From Lachnospiraceae bacterium (lineage in GTDB: Bacteria > Bacillota > Clostridia > Lachnospirales > Lachnospiraceae): a stretch of DNA of 5,829 nucleotides. Positions 1 through 5,829 of the stretch are shown piece after piece. The stretch lies in assembly GCA_003488965.1 (NCBI GenBank), contig DNJW01000057.1, forward strand, positions 8,912 to 14,740, in the 5' to 3' direction. Under the pieces are notes generated by a model. It saw only the letters and a list, made by a program, of their open reading frames with translations, was not told the DNA's origin and did no database searches. Each line of letters starts with the position of its first letter. The first letter of the stretch is position 1. The translations under genes and the position numbers were made by a program.

Positions 1-595
1 CATAGGTCTTCTCATAAAAAGTTTTTTCCAGAATTTCTGAAAAATCAAATCCAAATGCTATCAGCTTTGCCGCAGCCTCTAAAGTTTTAGGGGAGGTATT
101 GGAATACCGGAACACTCCTGTATCATGTGCAATTCCGATATAAAGCGCTTTTGCAATCTCTACATCCAGCTTTTTCTCATCTAACACATCCAAAATCAGT
201 TCGCTGGTGGAACTTGCCTGCGCATCAATATAATTCACCGTTCCACATCCTTTATTGCTGACATGGTGGTCAATATTTATCGTTTTACGCGCCTTGTCAA
301 ACAGCGGCTGTGCAGCTCCCAGACGCTCCTTTGCTGTATCCAAGGCAATAAATACATCAAAATATCCGTCCCGGCATTCTTCCTCGCTCACATCCGTATG
401 GATTTTATCCAAATCTTTGATATAGCAAAACACATCCGACGGGGACTCCAAAAACAGCTCTGTTTTCTTTTTCGGAAATACTTTTCTCAAATACAGATAC
501 AAAGCCATACACGCGCCTACACAATCTCCATCCGGCCTGATGTGCCCGCCGATTCCTATGGTTTCCGCGTTTCTTACCTCATCCTCTATTTTCAT
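1..595 (-). CDS. nrnA: DHH-family phosphoesterase, NrnA-like nanoRNase/pAp phosphatase (3' end missing)
   Basis: The frame starts at the ATG at 595 and stays open through 198 codons to the left edge, so the 3' part is outside the window. The N-terminal DHH domain is clear: motif I GHIRPDGDCVG (H18, D22, D24), motif II ALDTA with D86, motif III IDHHVSN (D109-H110-H111) and motif IV AHDTGVFRYSNT (D158). These residues ligate the two Mn ions in DHH phosphoesterases. NrnA proteins are about 310-330 aa, so roughly 120 residues including the DHHA1 substrate domain are missing. The family degrades 2-5-nt RNAs and dephosphorylates pAp; some members cleave pApA from c-di-AMP turnover, and the sequence alone does not separate these. 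The start is fixed by GGGAGG at 602-607, 6 nt upstream. The gene overlaps rbfA by 17 nt, and the usual order continues to truB and ribF. Confidence 0.9.
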   Translation of the reverse strand, partial: MKIEDEVRNAETIGIGGHIRPDGDCVGACMALYLYLRKVFPKKKTELFLESPSDVFCYIKDLDKIHTDVSEEECRDGYFDVFIALDTAKERLGAAQPLFDKARKTINIDHHVSNKGCGTVNYIDAQASSTSELILDVLDEKKLDVEIAKALYIGIAHDTGVFRYSNTSPKTLEAAAKLIAFGFDFSEILEKTFYEKTY

Positions 596-956
596 TTTCC
601 GCCTCCCTGCTGTTGACCTCATCAATGAGCCTTGACATATTTACGCCATAGGCAATAGACTGGTCCATAATAAAAGTAATCTCCGGCGTATTCCGCAAAT
701 TGATTTCCCTTGCCAGCTGATTTTTGATATAGCCTGCCGCACTCTTTAATCCTTCCAGAGTACTTTTCTGCACATCCTCATCTCCAAGAACACTAATCCA
801 TGCCTTGCAGGTTTTCAAATCCGGCGCCACTTCTACCGAAACAACAGAAGTTAACGGGCTTATGCGCGGATCCTTGATCCCGCCCCGTATGATTTCGGCC
901 AATGCACGCTGCACCTCGCCGTTAATCCTTACATTTTTCAAACTGTTTTTTCTCAT
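579..956 (-). CDS. rbfA: 30S ribosome-binding factor RbfA
   Basis: RbfA is a small KH-fold protein that binds the immature 30S subunit near the 16S 5' region and helps late maturation, especially in the cold. The 125-aa product has the normal family length. Visible hallmarks are the N-terminal helix RINGEVQRALAEIIR followed by IKDPRIS (27-33), the AWISVLGDE strand (52-60), the interhelical A-x-G-type kink SAAG at 72-75, and LRNTPEITFIMDQSI (87-101), which corresponds to the family's RxxPEIxFxxDxSI. The ATG at 956 is preceded by AAGGAAGGA, with a rather long spacing of about 10 nt. The gene lies 67 nt after infB, its classical neighbour, and its last 17 nt overlap the next gene. The final residues (EAENENRG) are probably disordered. 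Confidence 0.96.
   Translation of the reverse strand: MRKNSLKNVRINGEVQRALAEIIRGGIKDPRISPLTSVVSVEVAPDLKTCKAWISVLGDEDVQKSTLEGLKSAAGYIKNQLAREINLRNTPEITFIMDQSIAYGVNMSRLIDEVNSREAENENRG
602..607 (-). promoter_or_regulatory. Ribosome-binding site of nrnA, inside rbfA
   Basis: GGGAGG lies 6 nt before the ATG at 595 and decides the start of the DHH phosphoesterase gene. It is embedded in the 3' end of rbfA, upstream of the 17-nt gene overlap. Confidence 0.8.
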
Positions 957-966
957 TCAATCTTTT

Positions 967-976
967 TCCTTCCTTT
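967..976 (-). promoter_or_regulatory. Ribosome-binding site of rbfA
   Basis: AAAGGAAGGA contains two overlapping Shine-Dalgarno-like units upstream of the ATG at 956. The nearer AGGA is about 10 nt from the start codon, at the long end of the usual range. It lies in the 67-nt infB-rbfA gap (957-1023), which holds no other gene. The gap also contains an 8-bp direct repeat (CAGGAAAG on the minus strand, at 977-984 and 1011-1018) of no obvious meaning. Confidence 0.6.
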
Positions 977-1023
977 CTTTCCTGGAAGAACCAAATTACG
1001 GAAGGTCCCGCTTTCCTGACCAG

Positions 1024-3993
1024 TTAACGGGGTACCTCCACCATAATATATGCTTCTACAATATCCAGTTCCTGCATCTGATCAAAACCGTCAAATACAA
1101 GACCGCATTCAAAGCCTGCCTTTACTTCCTTTACATCATCTTTAAACCGCTTCAGGGAACCTAAAGAGCCCTCGTAAATCTGCTCTCCTTCGCGAGTAAT
1201 GCGAATCTTGCAATCCCTTTTGAAAACACCGTCCAATACATAGGAACCCGCAATATTACCCACTGCGGACGCCTTGAAAATCTGGCGCACCTCCGCATGG
1301 CCGATAATTTTTTCTTCAAAAACAGGGTCAAGCATACCCTTCATGGCCGCTTCCACATCTTCTATTGCCTGATATATTACCTTATACAGCCTGATATCCA
1401 CGCCCTCTCTCTCTGCCACTGTCTTCGCCATAGCATCCGGCCTTACGTTAAAGCCGATAATAATTGCGGAAGAAGCCGATGCAAGAGAAACATCGGATTC
1501 CGTAATCGCACCGACACCGCCATGGATACATTTTACCACTACTTCCTCATTGGACAGCTTTAATAAGCTTTGTTTTACCGCTTCCACGCTGCCCTGGACA
1601 TCTGCTTTAATAATCAGGTTCAATTCTTTCAGATTGCCGGCCTGAATCTGGGTAAAGAGATCATCCAAAGACATTTTGGATTTTGTCTCTTCCAGCATTT
1701 TCTCTTTATTCTGAGCCAAATAGGTCTCCGCATAAGATTTTGCGGTCTTGTCGTTCTCATGGGCTATAAATACCTCTCCTGCGCTAGGCACATCGGAAAG
1801 CCCCAAAATTTCAACCGGAGTGGACGGAAATGCTTCCTTCAGCCTTTTTCCCTTATCGTCAATCATCGCCCTTACCTTGCCGTGACTGGCACCGGCGGAA
1901 ATAAAATCGCCTACCCGGAGAGTTCCCTTCTGTACCAGAACAGTTGCCACCGGTCCTCTTCCTTTATCCAGCTCTGCCTCAATGACAAGACCTCTGGCAC
2001 GTCTCTTGGCATTTGCTTTCAGTTCAAGGATTTCCGCTGTCAGCAAAATGGTTTCCAGCAAAGTATCGATACCTTCCCCTGATTTTGCCGATACCGGGAC
2101 AAATTCTGTGCTTCCGCCCCAATCCACGGGAATCAGTTCATGCTCTGTCAGTTCCTGTTTTACCCTGTCTACGTTCGCATTGGGCTTATCTATTTTATTT
2201 ACTGCTACAATAATCTCAATTCCCGCCGCTTTCGCATGGTTAATTGCCTCCACTGTCTGAGGCATAACGCCGTCGTCCGCTGCCACTACAAGAATTGCAA
2301 TATCCGTTGAATTTGCACCCCGCATACGCATTGCAGTAAATGCTTCATGTCCGGGCGTATCCAGGAAAGTAATTTTCTCCTCTCCCACTTTTACCGTATA
2401 GGCACCGATATGCTGGGTAATTCCTCCTGCTTCCTTATCCGTTACATTTGTTTTACGGATGACATCCAAAAGAGAGGTTTTTCCGTGGTCAACATGACCC
2501 ATAACACAGATGACGGGAGGACGCTTTGTCATATCCTCTTCTTTTTCCTCTTCTTCTTTCAAAAGTTCTTCAATAACATCTATCTTTTCTTCTTTTTCAC
2601 AGATGATATCGTATTCTATTGCGATGCTCTCCGCCTCATCAAAGGTCAGCTCCGAATTGACAGTCACAATCTGCCCCTGCAAAAACAGCTTTTTAATAAT
2701 AACAGAAGGCTGCATCTTCATCTTATCGGCAAGTTCCTTAATGGTTAAGGACTCAGGGATGACGATTACTTTAATCTGCTCTTCCTGTACCTCTTCTGCC
2801 TTTTTCTCCGGCTTGATAAATCTTCCGGCTCTATTTTTGCCGGATGTTTTTATATCATCCTCTTCATAAATCAAATCTTTTTTAGAGCGTTTATCCCTTT
2901 CCTGGTTAATTCTGCGCTTTTCTTCATCCCTATGCTTTTCCTGGTCCTTAACCGGGCTTTCCGGCATAAATCCTTTAGATACTGCAGGCTTTCTGAATTT
3001 ATTGTCCTGCCCTCCATTTCCTCTGTTAGGGCGCTCATTATTTCCCGAAAACCGGTTATAACCCTGACTGCCAGAAGAATTGCGCCTATCCCCTTGATTA
3101 TTTTCAAAAGGCTTCCTGCCCTGGCCTTCAGTTCTTCTATTGTCATTCCTATTATTGTTCCTATTTTCATTTCTATTCTCGTTTCTGTTTTCCTGCCTTC
3201 TTGCAGACTCGTTGTTCCTTGGTCTGTCCGGTCTGAAATTCTCTGTCCTTTCCGGCCTTTCCGTTCTTTCCGGCCGCTCTGGCCTTTCCGGTTTCAGATT
3301 CTCCGGTTTCTTTACCTGTACCGGTTCGTGGTTCATTGCCTGGGTATTCGCCGCCTTCTCCTGTCTTACGGTCTTTACCTCTGCTGCATTTTCTATTTTT
3401 TTATTTTCCGTTTTCGGTCTCTGCTCTTTTTTCGGTGCATTGCTATATGCCGGCACCATAGTTACCGGAGGTGTCGGCGAGGGAGGTGTCAATGGTTTTA
3501 CCGGCCGGTACGGTGCCAGCTTTTCCGGCTTATCCTGACGCGCGGTATTTCCTTGTCTTTGATTATTTGACGCCGCTTGCGGCTTTTTATCCCCTGCCGG
3601 TCTCGGTTTCTGTCCCGGCATTTTACTGTTATGAGGGTTGCTCACAAAAATTATTTTTTTCTTCTTTCTCGGTGCTTCGCTGGCACTTTCGCCCTCTTTC
3701 GCCATAGGTCTCTCCTTTTTGCTCTCCGCTTTTTCTTCTTTCTTTACTATTGTATCTTGTTTCTCCGGCACTGGCACTGCTGCTTTCGGTATTTCCCGGT
3801 TTTGGGAAACCGCTGCTTTTGGTTCGTCCGGTTTTTCCTTTTTAAAATGTGCCCGTACCAATGCTGCCGCATCCTCTTCTATAGAACTTTGTGCTGCTTT
3901 TACCTCAATTCCTCTATCCTGCAAAAAAGCAATCAGTTCTTTGCTCTGTCTATCTAATTCTTTCGCAAGTTCATGTACCTTCATTTTCGCCAT
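1024..3993 (-). CDS. infB: Translation initiation factor IF-2
   Basis: IF-2 is the GTPase that delivers initiator fMet-tRNA to the 30S subunit and promotes 50S joining. I start at the ATG at 3993 (989 aa): it has GGAGGT 7 nt upstream, and [13 protein letters not shown] matches the family N-terminus (B. subtilis MAKMRVYEYAK). A TTG at 4020 would add nine unsupported residues. Domains in order: first IF2_N module (about 4-50); a very long disordered Lys/Arg/Pro/Asn-rich linker (about 51-405); second IF2_N module (about 411-462); an acidic stretch; then the G domain with GHVDHGKT (499-506), [10 protein letters not shown] (523-532), DTPGH (545-549), NKID (599-602) and SAK (635-637). Beta-barrel domain II, domain III and the fMet-tRNA-binding C-terminal domain follow, ending in VEVPR. 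All GTPase motifs are intact. The length exceeds B. subtilis IF2 (716 aa) mainly because of the linker. A strong internal start at 3705 may yield a shorter isoform. Confidence 0.98.
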   Translation of the reverse strand: MAKMKVHELAKELDRQSKELIAFLQDRGIEVKAAQSSIEEDAAALVRAHFKKEKPDEPKAAVSQNREIPKAAVPVPEKQDTIVKKEEKAESKKERPMAKEGESASEAPRKKKKIIFVSNPHNSKMPGQKPRPAGDKKPQAASNNQRQGNTARQDKPEKLAPYRPVKPLTPPSPTPPVTMVPAYSNAPKKEQRPKTENKKIENAAEVKTVRQEKAANTQAMNHEPVQVKKPENLKPERPERPERTERPERTENFRPDRPRNNESARRQENRNENRNENRNNNRNDNRRTEGQGRKPFENNQGDRRNSSGSQGYNRFSGNNERPNRGNGGQDNKFRKPAVSKGFMPESPVKDQEKHRDEEKRRINQERDKRSKKDLIYEEDDIKTSGKNRAGRFIKPEKKAEEVQEEQIKVIVIPESLTIKELADKMKMQPSVIIKKLFLQGQIVTVNSELTFDEAESIAIEYDIICEKEEKIDVIEELLKEEEEKEEDMTKRPPVICVMGHVDHGKTSLLDVIRKTNVTDKEAGGITQHIGAYTVKVGEEKITFLDTPGHEAFTAMRMRGANSTDIAILVVAADDGVMPQTVEAINHAKAAGIEIIVAVNKIDKPNANVDRVKQELTEHELIPVDWGGSTEFVPVSAKSGEGIDTLLETILLTAEILELKANAKRRARGLVIEAELDKGRGPVATVLVQKGTLRVGDFISAGASHGKVRAMIDDKGKRLKEAFPSTPVEILGLSDVPSAGEVFIAHENDKTAKSYAETYLAQNKEKMLEETKSKMSLDDLFTQIQAGNLKELNLIIKADVQGSVEAVKQSLLKLSNEEVVVKCIHGGVGAITESDVSLASASSAIIIGFNVRPDAMAKTVAEREGVDIRLYKVIYQAIEDVEAAMKGMLDPVFEEKIIGHAEVRQIFKASAVGNIAGSYVLDGVFKRDCKIRITREGEQIYEGSLGSLKRFKDDVKEVKAGFECGLVFDGFDQMQELDIVEAYIMVEVPR
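3136..3192 (-). repeat. Tandem E-N-R-N tetrapeptide repeat within infB
   Basis: About 4.75 units of 12 nt encode [19 protein letters not shown] (IF2 residues 268-286) in the linker. Codons vary between units (AAC/AAT, AGA/AGG, GAA/GAG), so this is a degenerate rather than a fresh repeat. Confidence 0.8.
3247..3291 (-). repeat. Tandem P/T-E-R tripeptide repeat within infB
   Basis: Five consecutive 9-nt units encode [15 protein letters not shown] (IF2 residues 235-249) in the disordered linker. Arg is written AGG, CGG, AGA, AGG, AGG and Glu both GAA and GAG, so the units have diverged synonymously. Related RP-D/E motifs (FRPDRPR) follow directly. Confidence 0.8.
3712..3716 (-). promoter_or_regulatory. 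Candidate internal ribosome-binding site in infB
   Basis: AGGAG, within an A-rich AAAAAGGAGA, lies 6 nt before an in-frame ATG at 3705 whose next codons are GCG AAA, a favourable initiation context. Use of this site would give an IF2 form of 893 aa lacking the first 96 residues, including the first IF2_N module. Internal infB starts are known in E. coli and B. subtilis; use here is inferred. Confidence 0.5.
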
Positions 3994-4318
3994 GCCAACT
4001 ACCTCCGTCTTCTTGTTCAACTGCTTTCAAATGCTTTCCTATGGATTTTGCAAATCCCTCATCCGTAATAGCCAATGAAGTACGCATTTCCTTTCCCATG
4101 GCATGACCCAGTTCCTCTTTTTTCCCATATCGGAACATGGGTACCGCATAGAACGAACACATATTGCGAAACATTTTCACGGTATTATCCGATGCATCTT
4201 CGCTGACGATTACCATTACCGCCTTGCCGTTCTTCACCGCTTGCTCGGTAGCAAAGCTTCCGCTTACTAAATTTCTGGATTTAAACGCCAGTCCAAGCAA
4301 TGAATATACTTTATTCAT
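3971..4318 (-). CDS. ylxQ: YlxQ, L7Ae/L30e-fold (kink-turn) RNA-binding protein
   Basis: The 115-aa protein belongs to the L7Ae/L30e/S12e/Gadd45 family, and B. subtilis YlxQ is known to bind kink-turn RNA. Visible family hallmarks are [12 protein letters not shown] at 9-20, EDASDNT at 40-46, the LGHAMGK segment at 70-76 and the C-terminal AITDEGFA at 83-90. The frame is open further upstream (to 4357), but that extension lies inside ylxR and resembles nothing in the family, so I start at the ATG at 4318 ([11 protein letters not shown]). A TTG at 4327, three codons upstream, sits closer to the strong GGAGGAGG at 4331-4338 and is a real alternative. The last ~15 residues (from about residue 101) are Gly/Glu-rich, lie beyond the family core and partly encode the infB ribosome-binding site. 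The gene overlaps ylxR by 8 nt and infB by 23 nt. Confidence 0.9.
   Translation of the reverse strand: MNKVYSLLGLAFKSRNLVSGSFATEQAVKNGKAVMVIVSEDASDNTVKMFRNMCSFYAVPMFRYGKKEELGHAMGKEMRTSLAITDEGFAKSIGKHLKAVEQEDGGSWHGENEGT
4001..4006 (-). promoter_or_regulatory. Ribosome-binding site of infB, inside ylxQ
   Basis: GGAGGT lies 7 nt before the ATG at 3993 and is near-ideal. It decides the infB start in favour of [11 protein letters not shown] over the TTG at 4020. It lies within the ylxQ coding sequence and contributes to that protein's Gly-Gly codons, so infB initiation is probably helped by ribosomes finishing ylxQ. Confidence 0.85.
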
Positions 4319-4577
4319 CTTTTCCAAACCCCTCCTCCAGATTTTCATATATTTCATCAGGAATATTCATTTTCAGGGAACGCTCCAGTCCTTTGTTCTT
4401 CCTTGCCTTCCTAAGGCATTCGCCCTTCATGCAAAGGTATGCACCCCTCCCATTCTTTTTTCCTGTCATATCCAGGACAATGCTTCCTTCTGCTGTTTTC
4501 AGCACTCTCATCATTTCTTTTTTACTTTTCATTTCCGAACATCCGACACATTGCCGCAACGGGACTTTCTTCGCCAT
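4311..4577 (-). CDS. ylxR: YlxR/RnpM family RNA-binding protein (DUF448)
   Basis: This is a small basic cytoplasmic protein of 88 aa, the usual size for the family, encoded between nusA and ylxQ as in most Firmicutes. The family signature is present: RQCVGC near the N-terminus (R8, C10, C13) and GRGAYLC at 43-49, followed by C54. The B. subtilis homologue has been renamed RnpM because it binds RNase P RNA and modulates RNase P; that role is carried over here by family membership only. The ATG at 4577 is preceded by AAAGGGGAG at 4581-4589, a good ribosome-binding site, 24 nt after the nusA stop. The end overlaps the start of ylxQ by 8 nt. The four cysteines (C10, C13, C49, C54) are spaced in a way that could bind metal, but I know of no evidence that the family does. 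Confidence 0.93.
   Translation of the reverse strand: MAKKVPLRQCVGCSEMKSKKEMMRVLKTAEGSIVLDMTGKKNGRGAYLCMKGECLRKARKNKGLERSLKMNIPDEIYENLEEGFGKDE
4331..4338 (-). promoter_or_regulatory. Ribosome-binding site of ylxQ, inside ylxR
   Basis: GGAGGAGG is a strong Shine-Dalgarno sequence but sits 12 nt from the ATG at 4318, longer than optimal. Its 5' GGAGG half is only 6 nt from an in-frame TTG at 4327. The site lies inside the last codons of ylxR, which suggests translational coupling. Confidence 0.7.
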
Positions 4578-4601
4578 ATGCTCCCCTTTCTAAACACAAT
4601 T

Positions 4602-5829
4602 CTATTCCGGCATTTTCTCTTCCGGTTCAGGAGTTTCTTCTATGCCTTCTTCCTCATAGACTTCCTCTGTTTCTCCGGTTTCTTCCCCTTCATAGGATTC
4701 TCCGTCAAAAGATTCCTCCTCAAATTCTTCTTCATAATCCTCTTCGCCATATTCGTCATATTCGTCAATATAATCTTCATAACGGAATCCCGGAGCATCC
4801 TTTGCCTGCGTTTCACTCTTGATATCTATCTTATAGCCGGTCAGCCTTGCCGCCAGCCTTGCATTCTGCCCCTCTTTGCCGATTGCAAGAGAAAGCTGAT
4901 AGTCCGGAACAACCACCTTCGCTGTTTTTTCATCCGGGTCTGCGAATACGGCTACAATTTTTGCCGGGGACAGTGCATTCTGAATCAGATTGCCCGGATT
5001 CTCATCCCAGTTTACAATATCAATTTTCTCTCCCCGCAGTTCCTCTACAATGGTATTTACCCTGACACCATTAATCCCTACGCAGGCGCCCACCGCGTCC
5101 ACATTAGGGTTATTAGACCAGACGGCCATTTTTGTTCTGTTTCCGGCCTCTCTGGCAATACTTTTAATTTCTACTGTGCCGTCTTTGATTTCTGTCACTT
5201 CAGATTCAAAAAGACGTTTTACCAGTTCCGGATGGGTACGGCTCACAAGGATTCTCGGTCCTTTGGGTGTATTCTTCACCTCCAGGATGTACACCTTGAT
5301 TCTCTCGGTCGGTCTAAAATTTTCTCCCCGTACTTGTTCATTCTCATTTAAGATTGCATCCGCCTTGCCCAGATTAATGGAAATATTCCTCCCCACATAG
5401 CGCTGTACAATGCCGGTGACCACATCTTTTTCCTTCTCAAAATACTGATTATAAATAACGCTTCTTTCTTCTTCCCGAATCTTCTGCAAGATCACGCTCT
5501 TAGCGTTCTGCGTGGCAATACGCCCAAACTCTTTGGACTTAATCTCCACACGGATCAGGTCTCCGATTTTGGCATCCGCAGAAATTTCCTGTGCCTCCGG
5601 CAGAGAAATCTGCAGTACCTTATCCTCCACTTCCTCTACGACTTCCTTTTCCGCATAGCAATAGAAATCGCAGGTATCCCTGTCAATCTCCACCTTCACA
5701 TTATCCGCCTTACCGAAGTGATTCTTACAAGCTGTAATCAATGAATTTTCGATTGCCTCAAAGAGAGTTTCCTTGCTGATTTCCTTTTCCCTCTCCAGAA
5801 TCTCCAGCGCCTCCATTAATTCCTTATTC
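4602..5829 (-). CDS. nusA: Transcription termination/antitermination factor NusA (5' end at window edge)
   Basis: NusA binds RNA polymerase and nascent RNA and modulates pausing, intrinsic termination and antitermination. The first ATG inside the window is at 5816, but the codons before it read N-K-E-L in frame and the last visible base (G on the minus strand) fits the third base of an ATG. MNKELMEALEIL matches the usual NusA start (B. subtilis MSSELLDALTIL), so the protein is probably 409 aa with two bases of its start codon missing. In that numbering there is an N-terminal RNAP-binding domain (about 1-130), an S1 domain (about 136-200), KH1 (about 202-280, GxxG loop GING at 252-255) and KH2 (about 281-345, loop GKEG at 318-321 inside AIGKEGQNARLA). 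A low-complexity acidic tail (352-409) has 32 Asp/Glu in 58 residues. The stop is TAG, with a second in-frame TAG 12 nt later. The identity is very secure; the exact start is inferred. Confidence 0.97.
   Translation of the reverse strand, partial: NKELMEALEILEREKEISKETLFEAIENSLITACKNHFGKADNVKVEIDRDTCDFYCYAEKEVVEEVEDKVLQISLPEAQEISADAKIGDLIRVEIKSKEFGRIATQNAKSVILQKIREEERSVIYNQYFEKEKDVVTGIVQRYVGRNISINLGKADAILNENEQVRGENFRPTERIKVYILEVKNTPKGPRILVSRTHPELVKRLFESEVTEIKDGTVEIKSIAREAGNRTKMAVWSNNPNVDAVGACVGINGVRVNTIVEELRGEKIDIVNWDENPGNLIQNALSPAKIVAVFADPDEKTAKVVVPDYQLSLAIGKEGQNARLAARLTGYKIDIKSETQAKDAPGFRYEDYIDEYDEYGEEDYEEEFEEESFDGESYEGEETGETEEVYEEEGIEETPEPEEKMPE

Noticed and set aside
1000..1016. Possible hairpin in the infB-rbfA gap (GGAAAG-CGGGA-CCTTCC on the minus strand)
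   Set aside because: The stem is only about six pairs with an internal mismatch and no U-run follows, so it does not qualify as an intrinsic terminator.
2530..2550. Second internal infB start just before the G domain (ATG at 2532, before [12 protein letters not shown])
   Set aside because: The upstream purine-rich GAGG strings encode a Glu/Lys tract and are spaced about 2 or 13 nt from the ATG, both poor for initiation.
2871..3170. 99-codon minus-strand frame in a second frame within infB
   Set aside because: A shifted-frame reading of the infB linker with no recognisable motif and no sign of independent selection.
2932..3570. 212-codon plus-strand frame with an Arg/Ser/Phe-rich, seemingly hydrophobic product
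   Set aside because: It lies entirely opposite the low-complexity infB linker; its composition and repeats simply reflect the antisense of the PER and ENRN tracts, and infB is unquestionably the coding strand.
3654..3660. A7 run in infB (minus strand) as a possible programmed frameshift site
   Set aside because: The infB frame reads AAG AAA AAA ATA, so the run does not have the canonical X-XXY-YYZ phase for -1 slippage, and no downstream stem is evident. It lies in a Lys-rich stretch where A-runs are expected.
4578..4604. In-frame readthrough fusion of NusA into YlxR (the two genes share a frame)
   Set aside because: The nusA TAG is followed 12 nt later by a second in-frame TAG, and ylxR has its own strong ribosome-binding site.
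4164..5351. 395-codon open frame on the plus strand, antisense to ylxQ, ylxR and nusA
   Set aside because: Across nusA and ylxR its codons are the exact complements of sense codons, so a stop appears only opposite TTA, CTA or TCA, which are rare in these genes. The Phe/Leu/His-rich product mirrors Lys/Glu-rich sense protein and resembles no family.
1..5829. Mobile elements, CRISPR arrays, tRNA/rRNA genes, riboswitches or a defence system
   Set aside because: No inverted terminal repeats, spaced direct repeats, RNA-gene landmarks or transposase/recombinase motifs were seen; the whole window is accounted for by a core housekeeping operon.

Overview
The window is a stretch of the conserved bacterial nusA-infB (transcription/translation) operon, and every gene I can support lies on the minus strand. 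Read in the direction of transcription (high to low coordinates) the order is nusA (5' end at the window edge), ylxR (rnpM), ylxQ (L7Ae/L30e-fold protein), infB, rbfA, and the first ~198 codons of a DHH/DHHA1 phosphoesterase of the NrnA type, which runs off the left edge. This order is typical of Firmicutes. The long Arg/Asn-rich linker in IF2, the acidic Tyr-rich tail on NusA, the moderate GC content and the start of RbfA point to a Clostridia member, most likely Lachnospiraceae. The taxonomic call is inference from protein character, not from a search.

The genes are very tightly packed: nusA to ylxR 24 nt; ylxR/ylxQ overlap 8 nt; ylxQ/infB overlap 23 nt; infB to rbfA 67 nt; rbfA/nrnA overlap 17 nt. 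Good Shine-Dalgarno sequences lie inside the preceding genes, so this looks like one polycistronic message with translational coupling. No promoter or convincing terminator is visible inside the window. The promoter is presumably upstream of rimP, which normally precedes nusA and would lie to the right of the window. No stretch over 67 nt is without a gene.

Functionally the cluster links transcription elongation and termination (NusA), RNA-binding accessory proteins (YlxR, YlxQ), translation initiation (IF2), 30S maturation (RbfA) and degradation of very short RNAs or pAp (NrnA-like). The plus strand contains many open frames, but they are antisense shadows.

I found no undescribed system here. 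The points most worth a second look lie within known genes: a strong in-frame internal ribosome-binding site in infB that could give a shorter IF2 isoform, two short peptide-repeat tracts and a hydrophobic motif in the IF2 linker, the highly acidic aromatic NusA tail, and a NusA KH1 loop lacking its usual basic residue.
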